From NCBI GenBank assembly GCA_041394265.1, contig JAWKIO010000005.1, forward strand, positions 2,170,001 through 2,234,000: a stretch of 64,000 nucleotides of DNA. Reading direction: 5' to 3'. Source of the DNA: Acidimicrobiales bacterium. Lineage in GTDB: Bacteria > Actinomycetota > Acidimicrobiia > Acidimicrobiales > SZUA-35. Below are positions 45,059 to 52,894 of the stretch, in pieces. The notes under the pieces are model-generated. The model did no database searches. It was not told the DNA's origin and was given only the letters and a program-made list of their open reading frames with translations. The position numbers and the translations under genes were made by a program. The first letter of the stretch is position 1, and every line of letters starts with the position of its first letter.

Positions 45059-45064
45059 TAGGGT
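45059..45064 (+). promoter_or_regulatory. -10 box of the small PPOX-like gene
   Basis: TAGGGT, 7 nt before the ATG at 45072, separating this gene from the glycosyltransferase operon. Confidence 0.45.
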
Positions 45065-45071
45065 GGCGGGG

Positions 45072-45398
45072 ATGAGTATCAAGGTGCCACTGGATGAGCT
45101 GGCTGATGCCGTCGCCGGACTCGGACCGTCGTGCTTCTTGTTGACCACGAACAACGACCAGTCCCCACATCCGGCCAATGTCCCGGTTCGTTTCGGTGAC
45201 GGAGCGTTCACCGTGTCGGCGGGGCGTCGCAGCACCGCAAACTGCGGAGAACGTCCGACCGTCACCCTGCTGTGGCCGACGAGCGAGCCCGGCGCGATGC
45301 ACCTCTTGGTCGACGGCACAGCGACCGTGGTGGCGGCCGACGACGGTCACGTGGTCGTCGAGCCGACCGGCGCAATCTGGCACCGCCAACCCGACTGA
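45072..45398 (+). CDS. Small pyridoxamine 5'-phosphate oxidase-like protein
   Basis: 108 aa split-barrel protein: GPSCFLLTTNNDQSPHPANVPVRF, then RSTANCGERPTVTLLWP and a final strand WHRQP. Shorter than usual, it matches the compact F420/flavin-binding family. Leaderless start. It lies 6 bp upstream of a permease gene and may share its transcript, though no functional link is evident. Confidence 0.75.
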   Translation: MSIKVPLDELADAVAGLGPSCFLLTTNNDQSPHPANVPVRFGDGAFTVSAGRRSTANCGERPTVTLLWPTSEPGAMHLLVDGTATVVAADDGHVVVEPTGAIWHRQPD

Positions 45399-45404
45399 AC
45401 ATCG

Positions 45405-46364
45405 ATGGTGGCGGTGGCGTTCGTTCGGCGGTTCATCACCCGGCTGCTCCTCACGAGCCTGGTTGCCACCTTTGCCGTCTTCCTGGCGATCGAGGTGTCG
45501 ATCAGCGGCGGCTACGAAGCCGTCCTCCTGCCCATGGGGGCCAATCCGAACGACCCGCGGGACGCAGCGATCATCGAGGAATTCCACCTCGACCAGCCAC
45601 TCGTCATCCGCCACGCGCACTGGGTCGCCGACGCCCTCCGGGGCGACCTCGGGCGATCGACCCGAGGTGGCGTGGTGGTCACCGAGTACATCGGGCACCG
45701 GTTCACGATCTCGCTCGAGCTGGCCCTGGTGTCAATGCTCCTCGCCGTGGTGGCGGGCGTGCCCCTCGGGCTGATGGCGGCGGCCGCCGACGGTCAGCCG
45801 TCGGGTCGGGTGCTCACCGCCGGGCTCAGCGTTGCCCAGTCGCTTCCGGTCTTCACCACCGCGACGATCTTGATCTGGGTCTTCGCCGTGAAGCTGGGCT
45901 TGTTTCCCGCCGCAGGTTGGACGCGAATCTCGGAGTCGCTGATCGGAAACCTCGACGGGATCGTCATCCCGGCGGTCGCCATTGCGTTCGCCGAGATCGG
46001 GGTCATCGCTCGCGTCGTGCGGTCGGGAGTCGTCGAGGTCCTCGGCGAGGACTTCATCGCCGCCGCCATGGGCAAGGGACTCAGCCGGCGCTACATCTTG
46101 TTCCGCCACGCCCTTCGACCGGGTTCCGTGGCCCTGCTGAGTGTGCTCAGCCTGAACATTCCGTCGGTCGTTGCCGGAGCCTTTGTGGTCGAGATCATCT
46201 TCGGCATCGGTGGACTCGGGCAGTCGCTCATCGAAGCGAGCATCGGTCGAGATCTCCACATGCTGCTCGGGCTGACGCTCTACACGGTGGCGGTCTACGT
46301 GGTGGTGTCGGCGCTGATCGACCTGGCGCTGCTCTGGGCCGATCCCCGGATCCGTCGCTCCTGA
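45405..46364 (+). CDS. ABC transporter permease, DppB/OppB type
   Basis: 319 aa with six transmembrane helices. The N-terminal signature RRFITRLLLTSLVATFAVFLAIE and the EAA loop (EDFIAAAMGKGLSRRYILFRHALRP) identify the BPD_transp_1 oligopeptide/nickel permease family. No partner permease, ATPase or solute-binding protein lies within the window, so it is an orphan component that must pair with distant genes or be a relic. ATG/GTG at 45405. The frame is intact. Confidence 0.87.
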   Translation: MVAVAFVRRFITRLLLTSLVATFAVFLAIEVSISGGYEAVLLPMGANPNDPRDAAIIEEFHLDQPLVIRHAHWVADALRGDLGRSTRGGVVVTEYIGHRFTISLELALVSMLLAVVAGVPLGLMAAAADGQPSGRVLTAGLSVAQSLPVFTTATILIWVFAVKLGLFPAAGWTRISESLIGNLDGIVIPAVAIAFAEIGVIARVVRSGVVEVLGEDFIAAAMGKGLSRRYILFRHALRPGSVALLSVLSLNIPSVVAGAFVVEIIFGIGGLGQSLIEASIGRDLHMLLGLTLYTVAVYVVVSALIDLALLWADPRIRRS

Positions 46365-46379
46365 ACCTAGAGCTGGTGC

Positions 46380-47144
46380 TCAGGTCCGTTCGCTCCGCAT
46401 TTCGTCGAGCGCAGCAGCGATGGTGGAGCGTGTCGTCTCCCGCAGGGAGGCCACGTCGTCGGGACCGAGTCCGTCGGTGGAAAGAGGGTCGAGCACTCGT
46501 ACCTCGGCCTGGCTGTAGCCGAACCGCCAGTCGTGCTTGATCAGGGCATGACGGGTACCGATCACGGCCAACGGGAGGATCGGAGCACCCGACTCGATCG
46601 CCAGACGGAAGGCGCCATCCTTGAACCGCTGGAGCTCACCGGTCTTGGAGCGAGTTCCCTCGGGAAAGATCATGACCGAGACGTGTTTGTCGAGGCGGTC
46701 GCGACTCTGTACGAGCGCATCAGCGGCCGAAGCCTTGTCACCACGATCGAGTCGGATGTCGCCGGCCAGTCGCATCATCCAGCCGACGAGCGGGTACTTG
46801 AAGAACGTCTCCTTGCTCATCCACTTCATCTCGAATGGCAGATGAGAGATCAGCAGGATGTCGACGAAGCTCTCGTGATTGGCGACGACGACGTAGGGCC
46901 GGCGAGGGTCGGTCGGCACGGCGCCCGACACCGAGAAGCGCCACAGCGGGTTGAGGAGCTGGTGCGCCACGGCGAGCTTCCGGAAGACGAGACCGGCGTG
47001 GTAGCGGCCAGGATCGAACGGCGCAGTCACGACGCGGGTGATCAGGACGAGAGGGAAGAACGTGACGATGACGAGACCGAGGGCGAACCATGCCCACACG
47101 CTGACCAGCGAACGGACGAGTGTGTTCTGGAGGAATCGTTCCAC
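46380..47144 (-). CDS. 1-acyl-sn-glycerol-3-phosphate acyltransferase family (PlsC)
   Basis: 254 aa. One N-terminal transmembrane helix (about 10-35), then the PlsC motifs NHESF(V)D (HX4D) and FPEGTRSKTGE, with the RGD-type LDRGDKASA segment. It transfers an acyl group to lysophosphatidate in phospholipid synthesis. The GTG at 47144 is 7 nt after TACACT; longer in-frame starts lack signals. It neighbours an enoyl-CoA hydratase gene. Confidence 0.9.
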   Translation of the reverse strand: MERFLQNTLVRSLVSVWAWFALGLVIVTFFPLVLITRVVTAPFDPGRYHAGLVFRKLAVAHQLLNPLWRFSVSGAVPTDPRRPYVVVANHESFVDILLISHLPFEMKWMSKETFFKYPLVGWMMRLAGDIRLDRGDKASAADALVQSRDRLDKHVSVMIFPEGTRSKTGELQRFKDGAFRLAIESGAPILPLAVIGTRHALIKHDWRFGYSQAEVRVLDPLSTDGLGPDDVASLRETTRSTIAAALDEMRSERT

Positions 47145-47151
47145 CCCAGCG

Positions 47152-47157
47152 AGTGTA
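47152..47157 (-). promoter_or_regulatory. -10 box of the PlsC-like gene
   Basis: TACACT on the minus strand, 7 nt upstream of the GTG start, in a 29-bp gap after the upstream hydratase gene. Confidence 0.45.
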
Positions 47158-47173
47158 GGAGGGCGTTTCGGGC

Positions 47174-47932
47174 TCAGCCCTTGGTGAAACGAGGGTAGAG
47201 GTCGGGATGGCGCAGCATGTAGGCCGCGCCGTTGGCCCCGGCGACGGCAGCGTTCTCGCCGAAGATGGCTTCCTTGCTCCAGGTGAACAGGGCGCGGTCC
47301 TTGCCCAGCCGAGCGAGGCCGGCCGCCATCGAGGTGGCGGCCGCCAGCACGTCGGTCTGCGCTGCGACGTGCTGCACCATCCCGGCTTCGAGCGCAGCCG
47401 GTCCGGTCCAGCGTCGGGCAAGTTGGACCGTCTCGAAGAAGACCGGCATCGACAGCTTGTGACGGAACAGGGCGAGCTCGGCGTGGGGGATCGCCATGCC
47501 GAGGTCCATTTCGTTGGCACACAGGAAGCCACGGTCCTCGCGCATGACTCGTACGTCGTGGCACATCGACAGCATCAACCCGGCGCCGAAGGCGTGACCG
47601 TTGATCGCCGCAACCGTGGGTACACCGAAGGTGATGACGCGGGCCATGAAGGCCATGAACTCGCGACCGAAGACGCTCCGATCGCCGCCGCGATGCTCAC
47701 CCTCGGACGTGACCCAGTCGAGATCGAGCCCGTTCGAGAAGAACTTCGGATCGGCCGAGGTGGTGACCAGCGCCGCCGGTCCGTCGGTGGCATCGATCGC
47801 ATCGAGGGCCGCATCCATGGCGCGAGTGAACGAGGTGTTCCAGCGGTTCTCCCCGTCGACCATGGTGAGGATGAACACCTCGCCGTCGCGGTCGAGGGTG
47901 ACCATCTCGGATTCGATGATGTGTTCGGTCAT
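47174..47932 (-). CDS. Enoyl-CoA hydratase/isomerase family protein
   Basis: 252 aa crotonase-fold protein. The second oxyanion segment is NGHAFGAGLMLSMCHD; the first is DPKFFSNGLDLDW. The protein resembles eukaryotic peroxisomal delta3,delta2-enoyl-CoA isomerase-type members. The start overlaps the upstream LLM stop by one base (TAATG), so the two are co-translated. Confidence 0.88.
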   Translation of the reverse strand: MTEHIIESEMVTLDRDGEVFILTMVDGENRWNTSFTRAMDAALDAIDATDGPAALVTTSADPKFFSNGLDLDWVTSEGEHRGGDRSVFGREFMAFMARVITFGVPTVAAINGHAFGAGLMLSMCHDVRVMREDRGFLCANEMDLGMAIPHAELALFRHKLSMPVFFETVQLARRWTGPAALEAGMVQHVAAQTDVLAAATSMAAGLARLGKDRALFTWSKEAIFGENAAVAGANGAAYMLRHPDLYPRFTKG

Positions 47933-48969
47933 TAGTCGATCCAGGCCTTGATGGTCTCGATCGTGTCGAGCGGGTTCTCGCCGGCAGGTGTGATGTTGAG
48001 ATGGGTGACGCCCACCCGCTTGTAGACCTCGAGCCGCTCGCGCACATGCGCCTCGTCACCGCACAGCATCGAAAGGTCGAGGTATTTGTCGGGAACGGCA
48101 GCGGTGGCCTCGGCCCGCTTGCCCGACAGGAAGAGGTCTTGGATCTTCTCGGCCTCTTCCTCCCAGCCGTAGCGCTTGAACAGGTCGTTGTAGAAGTTCT
48201 TGGACTTCGCACCCATGCCACCTACGTAGAACGCGATGTGGGCGCGCGCCGCCTCGCGAGCCTCGGCCACATGGGGCCCGTCGCCGAGTGCGACGACACC
48301 ACCGCCGATGATGTCGAGCGGCGGGAGGTCGGGTGAACGCTTCGCCTTGCCGGCAGCCAGGGAGTCGCCCCACACCTGCTCGAACCGGTCGGGCACGAAG
48401 TGAATCGTCTGCCAACCGTTGGCGATTTCGGCCGTCAGCTCGACGTTCTTCGGTCCGATCGATGCGATGACGATCGGGATGTCCTTCTCGGGCACCCGGT
48501 TCATGAACTTCAGCGGCTTGCCCAGGCCGGTCCCTTCGCCTTCGGGAAGCGGAAGTTTGAAGGCCGGTCCGTCGTGGGTGACCTTGTCGCCGCTCCACAC
48601 CTTGCGGCAGATCTCGATGACGTCGCGGGTGCGGCCCATGGGCTTGTCGAACGGATAGCCGTGCCAGCCCTCGATGACCTGGGGGCCGGACGTGCCGAGG
48701 CCGAGGATGAACCGGCCCTCCGACAGGGCGTCGAGCGTGGCTGCAGTCTGGGCGATGAGTGCCGGGCTCCGGGAGTACACCGGGAGGATGCCGGTCATCA
48801 GCTCGAGCCGCGTGGTCTTCGCAGCGAGATAGGCGAGGGTCGACACGAGGTCGTAGCCGTAGATCTCGCCACCCCAGACCATATCGATGCCGGCGGCTTC
48901 GAGGTCGACCGCCTGTTTGGCGAGGCGGTGCGGGTCGCCGTCGAATCCGATCGTGGTGCTGAGTTTCAT
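47932..48969 (-). CDS. LLM-class (F420-type) oxidoreductase
   Basis: 345 aa luciferase-like barrel. N-terminal MKLSTTIGFDGDPHRLAKQAVDLEAAGIDMVW, then RFILGLGTSGPQVIEGWHG and PIVIASIGPKNVELTAEIANGW are typical of F420-dependent dehydrogenases. A 35-nt leader with GAAGG precedes the ATG; TAGTGT upstream is the probable -10. It is translationally coupled with an enoyl-CoA hydratase, suggesting oxidation and hydration of a shared substrate; the substrate is unknown. Confidence 0.88.
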   Translation of the reverse strand: MKLSTTIGFDGDPHRLAKQAVDLEAAGIDMVWGGEIYGYDLVSTLAYLAAKTTRLELMTGILPVYSRSPALIAQTAATLDALSEGRFILGLGTSGPQVIEGWHGYPFDKPMGRTRDVIEICRKVWSGDKVTHDGPAFKLPLPEGEGTGLGKPLKFMNRVPEKDIPIVIASIGPKNVELTAEIANGWQTIHFVPDRFEQVWGDSLAAGKAKRSPDLPPLDIIGGGVVALGDGPHVAEAREAARAHIAFYVGGMGAKSKNFYNDLFKRYGWEEEAEKIQDLFLSGKRAEATAAVPDKYLDLSMLCGDEAHVRERLEVYKRVGVTHLNITPAGENPLDTIETIKAWID

Positions 48970-49049
48970 GTGCGTGCCTTCGTGTGACTGCGATGCGTGC
49001 TGCAGCGCACACTAGGGCGCAGGCTCGGTTCGGGCGATTCTGGTGGCCG

Positions 49050-49742
49050 CTACCGACCGGCGGCGAGTGGGCGCCGCTGCACGCCGTCGTCGTCGAAGTT
49101 GTCGGGTGACAGCCACGACTCGAATGCTCGGCGGACTTGTCGCCAGTCGTCGTCGACGATGGCGAACCAGGCGGTGTCGCGGTTGCGTCCCTTGTAGTGC
49201 GTTGCCTTGCGGAAGGTGCCTTCGTAGGTGAACCCCAGGCGGCGCGCCGCACTCCGGGACGGCTCGTTCAGATCGTCACACTTCCACTCGACGCGGCGGT
49301 AGCCGAGGGCGAAGGCATGATCGATCATGAGGAACAGGCACTCGGTCGCTGCGGTGGTGCGCTGGAGGTCGGGACCGAACACGATCGATCCGATCTCGAT
49401 GACCCCGCCCGCCTGGTCGATGCGGAGATAGCTGCAGAAGCCCGCCGGCCCGTCAGCGGCCACGATGGTGTAGGCCTGCCAGTTGGCCAGCTGGGTGAAG
49501 GTGCGGAGGGTGGCCGTGAGGCCGGCCTCGTCGGTGAAGGGGCCGACCGACATGTAGGTCCACAGCGAGTCGGGCACGGTGGCGAGCGCACCCCAGAGGG
49601 CGGGGCCGTGGGCGTCGGGGTCGAGCGGCTCGAGGCGTACGTGGTTGCCGGTGAGCACGGTCTCGTTCGACGGAAGTTCGGGCGGGGTCCACGATCCGAG
49701 GTCGTCGCCGATCGGTTGCCCGTACTCGTTGGTGGTGGCCAT
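49050..49742 (-). CDS. GNAT acetyltransferase, RimJ/RimL type
   Basis: 230 aa. It has the RimL-like layout: LTGNHVRLEPLDPDAHGPAL, IGSIVFGPDLQRTTAATECLFLMIDHAFALGYRRVEWKCDDLNEPSRSAARRLGFTYEG. The acetyl-CoA-binding stretch is modified (R-x-x-x-A-T). It could acetylate a ribosomal or other N-terminus or a small amine. Leaderless: TAGCGT 7 nt before the ATG. Confidence 0.88.
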   Translation of the reverse strand: MATTNEYGQPIGDDLGSWTPPELPSNETVLTGNHVRLEPLDPDAHGPALWGALATVPDSLWTYMSVGPFTDEAGLTATLRTFTQLANWQAYTIVAADGPAGFCSYLRIDQAGGVIEIGSIVFGPDLQRTTAATECLFLMIDHAFALGYRRVEWKCDDLNEPSRSAARRLGFTYEGTFRKATHYKGRNRDTAWFAIVDDDWRQVRRAFESWLSPDNFDDDGVQRRPLAAGR

Positions 49743-49752
49743 GGCGGTGACG

Positions 49753-50289
49753 CTACTGCGTGAGTTCTCCTGACGATGCCGACCACAGATCGAGGAAGAG
49801 CTCGAGCGAGCGCGTTGCGGGTCGTGGGTCGTCGGTGGCGAGCACGTCGATCAGGAGACCTCGGGACACGGCGACACCGAGGCGCAGTATGTCGGCATCG
49901 GTCGAGCCGCCGAGCCGCTCGGCAATCGGCCTGGCGTCGTCGATCCACGGGTCGGTCAGTCCTTCGCCGCCCGTCAACGCCACACACTCGAAGAAGAGCC
50001 GGATGAACGGCCGCATCTCCGGCTGCACGAGGTGGTCCCACAGCGCACGCACGAGCTCGGCCGGATCGTGGATCTCCTCGGCCAAGGACTGGAGGAGGTC
50101 GCGTTGTGACGACTCGACGCGTTCGACCAGTGCACGCACGAGGCCATCGCGTGAACCGAAGTGGTAGTTGAGCATTCGATGGCTCGACCCGATGGCCGTG
50201 GCGACCTCACGGAGACTGCGGTCGACCAATCCGTTCGCTCCGACCTCGGCAACGAGCTTGTCGATGAGCTGGATACGAACGTCGGTCAC
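49753..50289 (-). CDS. TetR family transcriptional regulator
   Basis: 178 aa. N-terminal helix-turn-helix (about 20-55: LVDRSLREVATAIGSSHRMLNYHFGSRDGL) and a ligand-binding helical C-terminal domain. It is divergent from an SRPBCC gene and probably represses it and itself through the perfect palindrome at 50317-50332. GTG start 6 nt after TAGTTT (leaderless). Confidence 0.9.
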   Translation of the reverse strand: MTDVRIQLIDKLVAEVGANGLVDRSLREVATAIGSSHRMLNYHFGSRDGLVRALVERVESSQRDLLQSLAEEIHDPAELVRALWDHLVQPEMRPFIRLFFECVALTGGEGLTDPWIDDARPIAERLGGSTDADILRLGVAVSRGLLIDVLATDDPRPATRSLELFLDLWSASSGELTQ

Positions 50290-50295
50290 GTCACG

Positions 50296-50301
50296 AAACT
50301 A
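50296..50301 (-). promoter_or_regulatory. -10 box of the TetR gene
   Basis: TAGTTT on the minus strand, 6 nt from the GTG start. The palindromic operator begins 16 bp further upstream, near the -35 position, consistent with autoregulation. Confidence 0.5.
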
Positions 50302-50316
50302 GCGCTCGACGCGTAC

Positions 50317-50332
50317 TGTACCAATTGGTACA
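50317..50332. promoter_or_regulatory. Perfect 16-bp palindromic operator for the adjacent TetR regulator
   Basis: TGTACCAATTGGTACA, a perfect inverted repeat between the divergent TetR and SRPBCC genes. Its right end overlaps a TACAAT -10 box (50329-50334) for the plus strand, so a bound repressor would block polymerase. Length and symmetry fit TetR-family sites. Confidence 0.75.
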
Positions 50333-50334
50333 AT
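50329..50334 (+). promoter_or_regulatory. -10 box of the SRPBCC gene
   Basis: TACAAT, closer to consensus than other boxes in the window and overlapping the operator. It would give a leader of about 50 nt, in which GGAAGG serves as Shine-Dalgarno. Confidence 0.5.
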
Positions 50335-50389
50335 GGCGGCCGGTTGGAAAAGCTGAGGAACACGAGCGTTCGGAAGGTCTGGTCACCCC

Positions 50390-50812
50390 ATGAGGATCGA
50401 GCACACGATCGAGATCGCTGCCCCCGTCGAGAGGGTCTGGGACCTCACCATCGATGTCGAGTCCTGGCCCGAGCACACACCCACCATCACATCGGTGGAG
50501 CGGCTCGATGACGGACCGTTCGGTCTCGGGTCGAGGGCCCGGATCAAGCAGCCGGCGCAGGGAGCCAAGGAATGGACGGTGACGGCGTTCGAGCCGAACG
50601 TTCGGTTCGCCTGGGCGACGACGCTGGCCGGTCAGTCCTTGACCGGTGGTCACGAACTCCGGCCATCGGCGCAAGGAATGATCAACACGCTCACGCTCGA
50701 TCTCGACGGGCCCCTGGCGTTCCCGATCGGTCTACTGATCCGTCGACCCATCGCCAAGGCGATCGCCACCGAAAACGCCGGCTTCAAGGCGGCAGCCGAG
50801 CAGTCGACCTGA
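50390..50812 (+). CDS. SRPBCC (START-like) family protein
   Basis: 140 aa. Starts RIEHTIEIAAPVERVWDLTIDVESWPEHTPTI, the classic polyketide cyclase/SRPBCC beta-hairpin, with a C-terminal long helix. It binds a hydrophobic small molecule; whether it is enzymatic is unknown. The TetR operator overlaps its promoter, so it is likely induced by the regulator's ligand. Confidence 0.85.
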   Translation: MRIEHTIEIAAPVERVWDLTIDVESWPEHTPTITSVERLDDGPFGLGSRARIKQPAQGAKEWTVTAFEPNVRFAWATTLAGQSLTGGHELRPSAQGMINTLTLDLDGPLAFPIGLLIRRPIAKAIATENAGFKAAAEQST

Positions 50813-50843
50813 CGTTCCGGATGCGATCGCTGCGGTCAGCAGG

Positions 50844-50918
50844 TCAGACCCGGCCTCGGAGCACGGCGATCAAACCGATGACGGCGAAGACGACGATGAT
50901 GATCCAGACGATGTTCAT
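50844..50918 (-). CDS. 24-residue hydrophobic membrane microprotein
   Basis: ATG at 50918 has AAGGAG at 6-7 nt, one of the best Shine-Dalgarno sites in the window. The ORF encodes 24 residues: a short N-terminus, one transmembrane helix (VWIIIVVFAVIGLIAVL) and a basic C-terminal RGRV. Tiny single-helix proteins of this kind modulate larger membrane complexes, but no family was recognised. It lies downstream of pyrE on the same strand, 64 bp after its stop, and is convergent with the SRPBCC gene. Too short for automatic callers. Confidence 0.6.
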   Translation of the reverse strand: MNIVWIIIVVFAVIGLIAVLRGRV

Positions 50919-50982
50919 GAGGGACTCCTTGTGGTTCGGCCACCGGCTTCCCCCGATTGCCATCGGCCAAACCTCGCCCCGG

Positions 50983-51684
50983 TCAGGCTTCGAGTTCGCT
51001 CCGCGTGAACAACGGCCGGAGTTCCACGCCGATCTCGGCGAGGTTGGCCGCGCCTCCCTGCTCACGATCGATCACGCAGACCGCGCGCTCGATGATCGCT
51101 CCGAGCTCGCGAAGCTGGCCGACCGACTCGACGATCTGGCCGCCACTGGTCACGACGTCTTCGACCACCAACAGACGCCGACCCTCGATCGACGGACCCT
51201 CGGCCAGCTTGGCGGTCCCGTACGACTTGGCCTGCTTCCGCACGAACACGGCCGGGATGCCCGTGTGGAGCGACAGGGCGGTGGCGATCGGGACGCCACC
51301 GAGTTCGAGACCGGCGAGCAGTTCGGTCCCGTCCGGAACCAGCGGTACCAACTCGGCGGCGATCTGGCGGAGCGTGTCGGGCTGCGCCTCGAACTGGTAT
51401 TTGTCGAAGTACACGTCGGCGGTCACCCCCGACCGCAGCAGGAACGACCCTTCGAGGTGTGCCAGCTCGTGGATCCTCGACGCGAGTTCGGAGCGTGAGA
51501 CGCCTGCGTCTGGCCACAGAACCGCCTGAGCGGCGAGCGTGCCGTCAGGTCCGGCAGCGACCGACGGCCCGCCGTGCAGTTCGTAGCCAAGCGCCAGCAT
51601 CTCGCTGACTCGCTCGCAGAAGCTCGAGTCATCCGGCCCGGTCAGGAGGCGATAGCGGGGAAGCCCGTTCGGTGGTCCACTCAT
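50983..51684 (-). CDS. pyrE: Orotate phosphoribosyltransferase-like protein with N-terminal DUF1737 domain
   Basis: 233 aa. Residues 1-50 form a DUF1737-like domain (RYRLLTGPDDSSFCERVSEMLALGYELHGGPSV). The rest is a PRTase fold with the PRPP loop LLVVEDVVTSGGQ and FVRKQAKSYGT, plus GSFLLRSG, typical of PyrE, which converts orotate and PRPP to OMP. The fusion is unusual. The ATG follows AGGAG at 51692-51696 in a Ser/Glu-rich leader; no leaderless box. No other pyr genes nearby. Confidence 0.85.
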   Translation of the reverse strand: MSGPPNGLPRYRLLTGPDDSSFCERVSEMLALGYELHGGPSVAAGPDGTLAAQAVLWPDAGVSRSELASRIHELAHLEGSFLLRSGVTADVYFDKYQFEAQPDTLRQIAAELVPLVPDGTELLAGLELGGVPIATALSLHTGIPAVFVRKQAKSYGTAKLAEGPSIEGRRLLVVEDVVTSGGQIVESVGQLRELGAIIERAVCVIDREQGGAANLAEIGVELRPLFTRSELEA

Positions 51685-51759
51685 CGCCTGCTCCTCGTTC
51701 GCTCCTGCGGCCTTGCGATGGTAGCGAGCGGTCGTTCGCCGGCGCAGCGACCACTGCCG

Positions 51760-52158
51760 TCAGTCGATCACGCAGAACTCGTTGCCCTCCGGGTCGCAGA
51801 GGACGGTCAGGCCCATTCCGGCAGGCTCGTCGAGCACGCTCGCCCCGAGCCCAACCAATCGCCGGACCTCGGCCGCTCGGTCGGCTGAGCGCACGTCGAG
51901 GTGGACGCGGTTCTTGTTGGTCTTCGGCTCCGGCACCCGCTGGAACCACAACCTCGGACCGCTTGGCCCCTCGACGAGCACGGTGGGATCGTCCTCGACA
52001 TCGGTGATTCCGAGTGCCGCAAGACGAGCGATCTCGTCGGCGTCGTACGGTGCGACGTCATAGCCGTCGAGAACCTGCGCCCAGAATCGTGCGAGGGAAG
52101 CCGGGTGTCGGCAATCGAACACGATGTCGGCGAGAACGGCCACGCTCCACTTTGGCAT
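51760..52158 (-). CDS. VOC (glyoxalase-like) family protein
   Basis: 132 aa. Two beta-alpha-beta-beta-beta modules: DIVFDCRHPASLARFWAQVLDGY, then RVHLDVRSADRAAEVRRLVGLGA and LCDPEGNEFCVID with the C-terminal metal Glu. This matches the Glyoxalase_6-like subfamily (antibiotic resistance or dioxygenase relatives); no substrate can be assigned. ATG at 52158. Confidence 0.85.
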   Translation of the reverse strand: MPKWSVAVLADIVFDCRHPASLARFWAQVLDGYDVAPYDADEIARLAALGITDVEDDPTVLVEGPSGPRLWFQRVPEPKTNKNRVHLDVRSADRAAEVRRLVGLGASVLDEPAGMGLTVLCDPEGNEFCVID

Positions 52159-52227
52159 GTTGTGGTGGACACGCTCCTGCTTTCCCGCTCGTGCGCTCGG
52201 TCGATGAGTGCCGCCTACGGTGGGGCA

Positions 52228-52875
52228 ATGGCCGACCGAGAGCGGGTGGATCGAGTCCGTCACAGCTACGACGCACCCGCTCGCCGCTATCTCGATCATG
52301 TCGGCGGTGAGATGCACCACGCATCGCTCGAACGATCGGCGCTGCAGCTGTTCGCCGATCTCGCTGGGCCCGACGCGTTGACGATCGATGCTGGATGCGG
52401 GCCGGGCCACATCACGTCGTTCCTCGCTGATCGTGGTCTGCAGAAGATCTGCGGGATCGATCTTTCCCCAGAGATGATCGCCCTGGCGCAGGCGTCGTTT
52501 CCCGCCATCGACTTCCGAGTCGGCGAACTCGCGATGCTCCCGGTCGCCGATGGCGGGGTCGACGCAGTGGTCTCCCGCCATTCGATCATCCACACCGAGC
52601 CACCGCAGCTCGAGGCGGTCTTCACGGAGTTCGCTCGGGTGTTGGTCCCGGGTGGCTTGCTGTTCGTGTCGTTCTTCGCCGTGTCGGAGTCCAGCGAACA
52701 TGGTGAGCCGTTCGACCACGCCGTGTGCACTGCGTATCAGTTGGACCCGTCCACCGTCGCCGGGATGCTGTCCGCGGTCGGCATCGTCGAGGAGATGCGC
52801 CTCCTTCGCCGCCCGACGACGCGTGAGCGTCAGATTCCCCACGCAACGCTGATCGCTCGTCGTGTCTCGACGTAG
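52228..52875 (+). CDS. Class I SAM-dependent methyltransferase
   Basis: 215 aa. Motif I is TIDAGCGPGHITSFLADRG with the acidic loop ICGIDLSPEMIALA; motif IV is VDAVVSRHSIIHT. Small-molecule methyltransferase, substrate unknown. ATG 6 nt after TACGGT (leaderless); an in-frame ATG at 52204 is less likely. Convergent with another methyltransferase. Confidence 0.85.
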   Translation: MADRERVDRVRHSYDAPARRYLDHVGGEMHHASLERSALQLFADLAGPDALTIDAGCGPGHITSFLADRGLQKICGIDLSPEMIALAQASFPAIDFRVGELAMLPVADGGVDAVVSRHSIIHTEPPQLEAVFTEFARVLVPGGLLFVSFFAVSESSEHGEPFDHAVCTAYQLDPSTVAGMLSAVGIVEEMRLLRRPTTRERQIPHATLIARRVST

Positions 52876-52894
52876 CCCAAGGCGGGCCGCCCTT

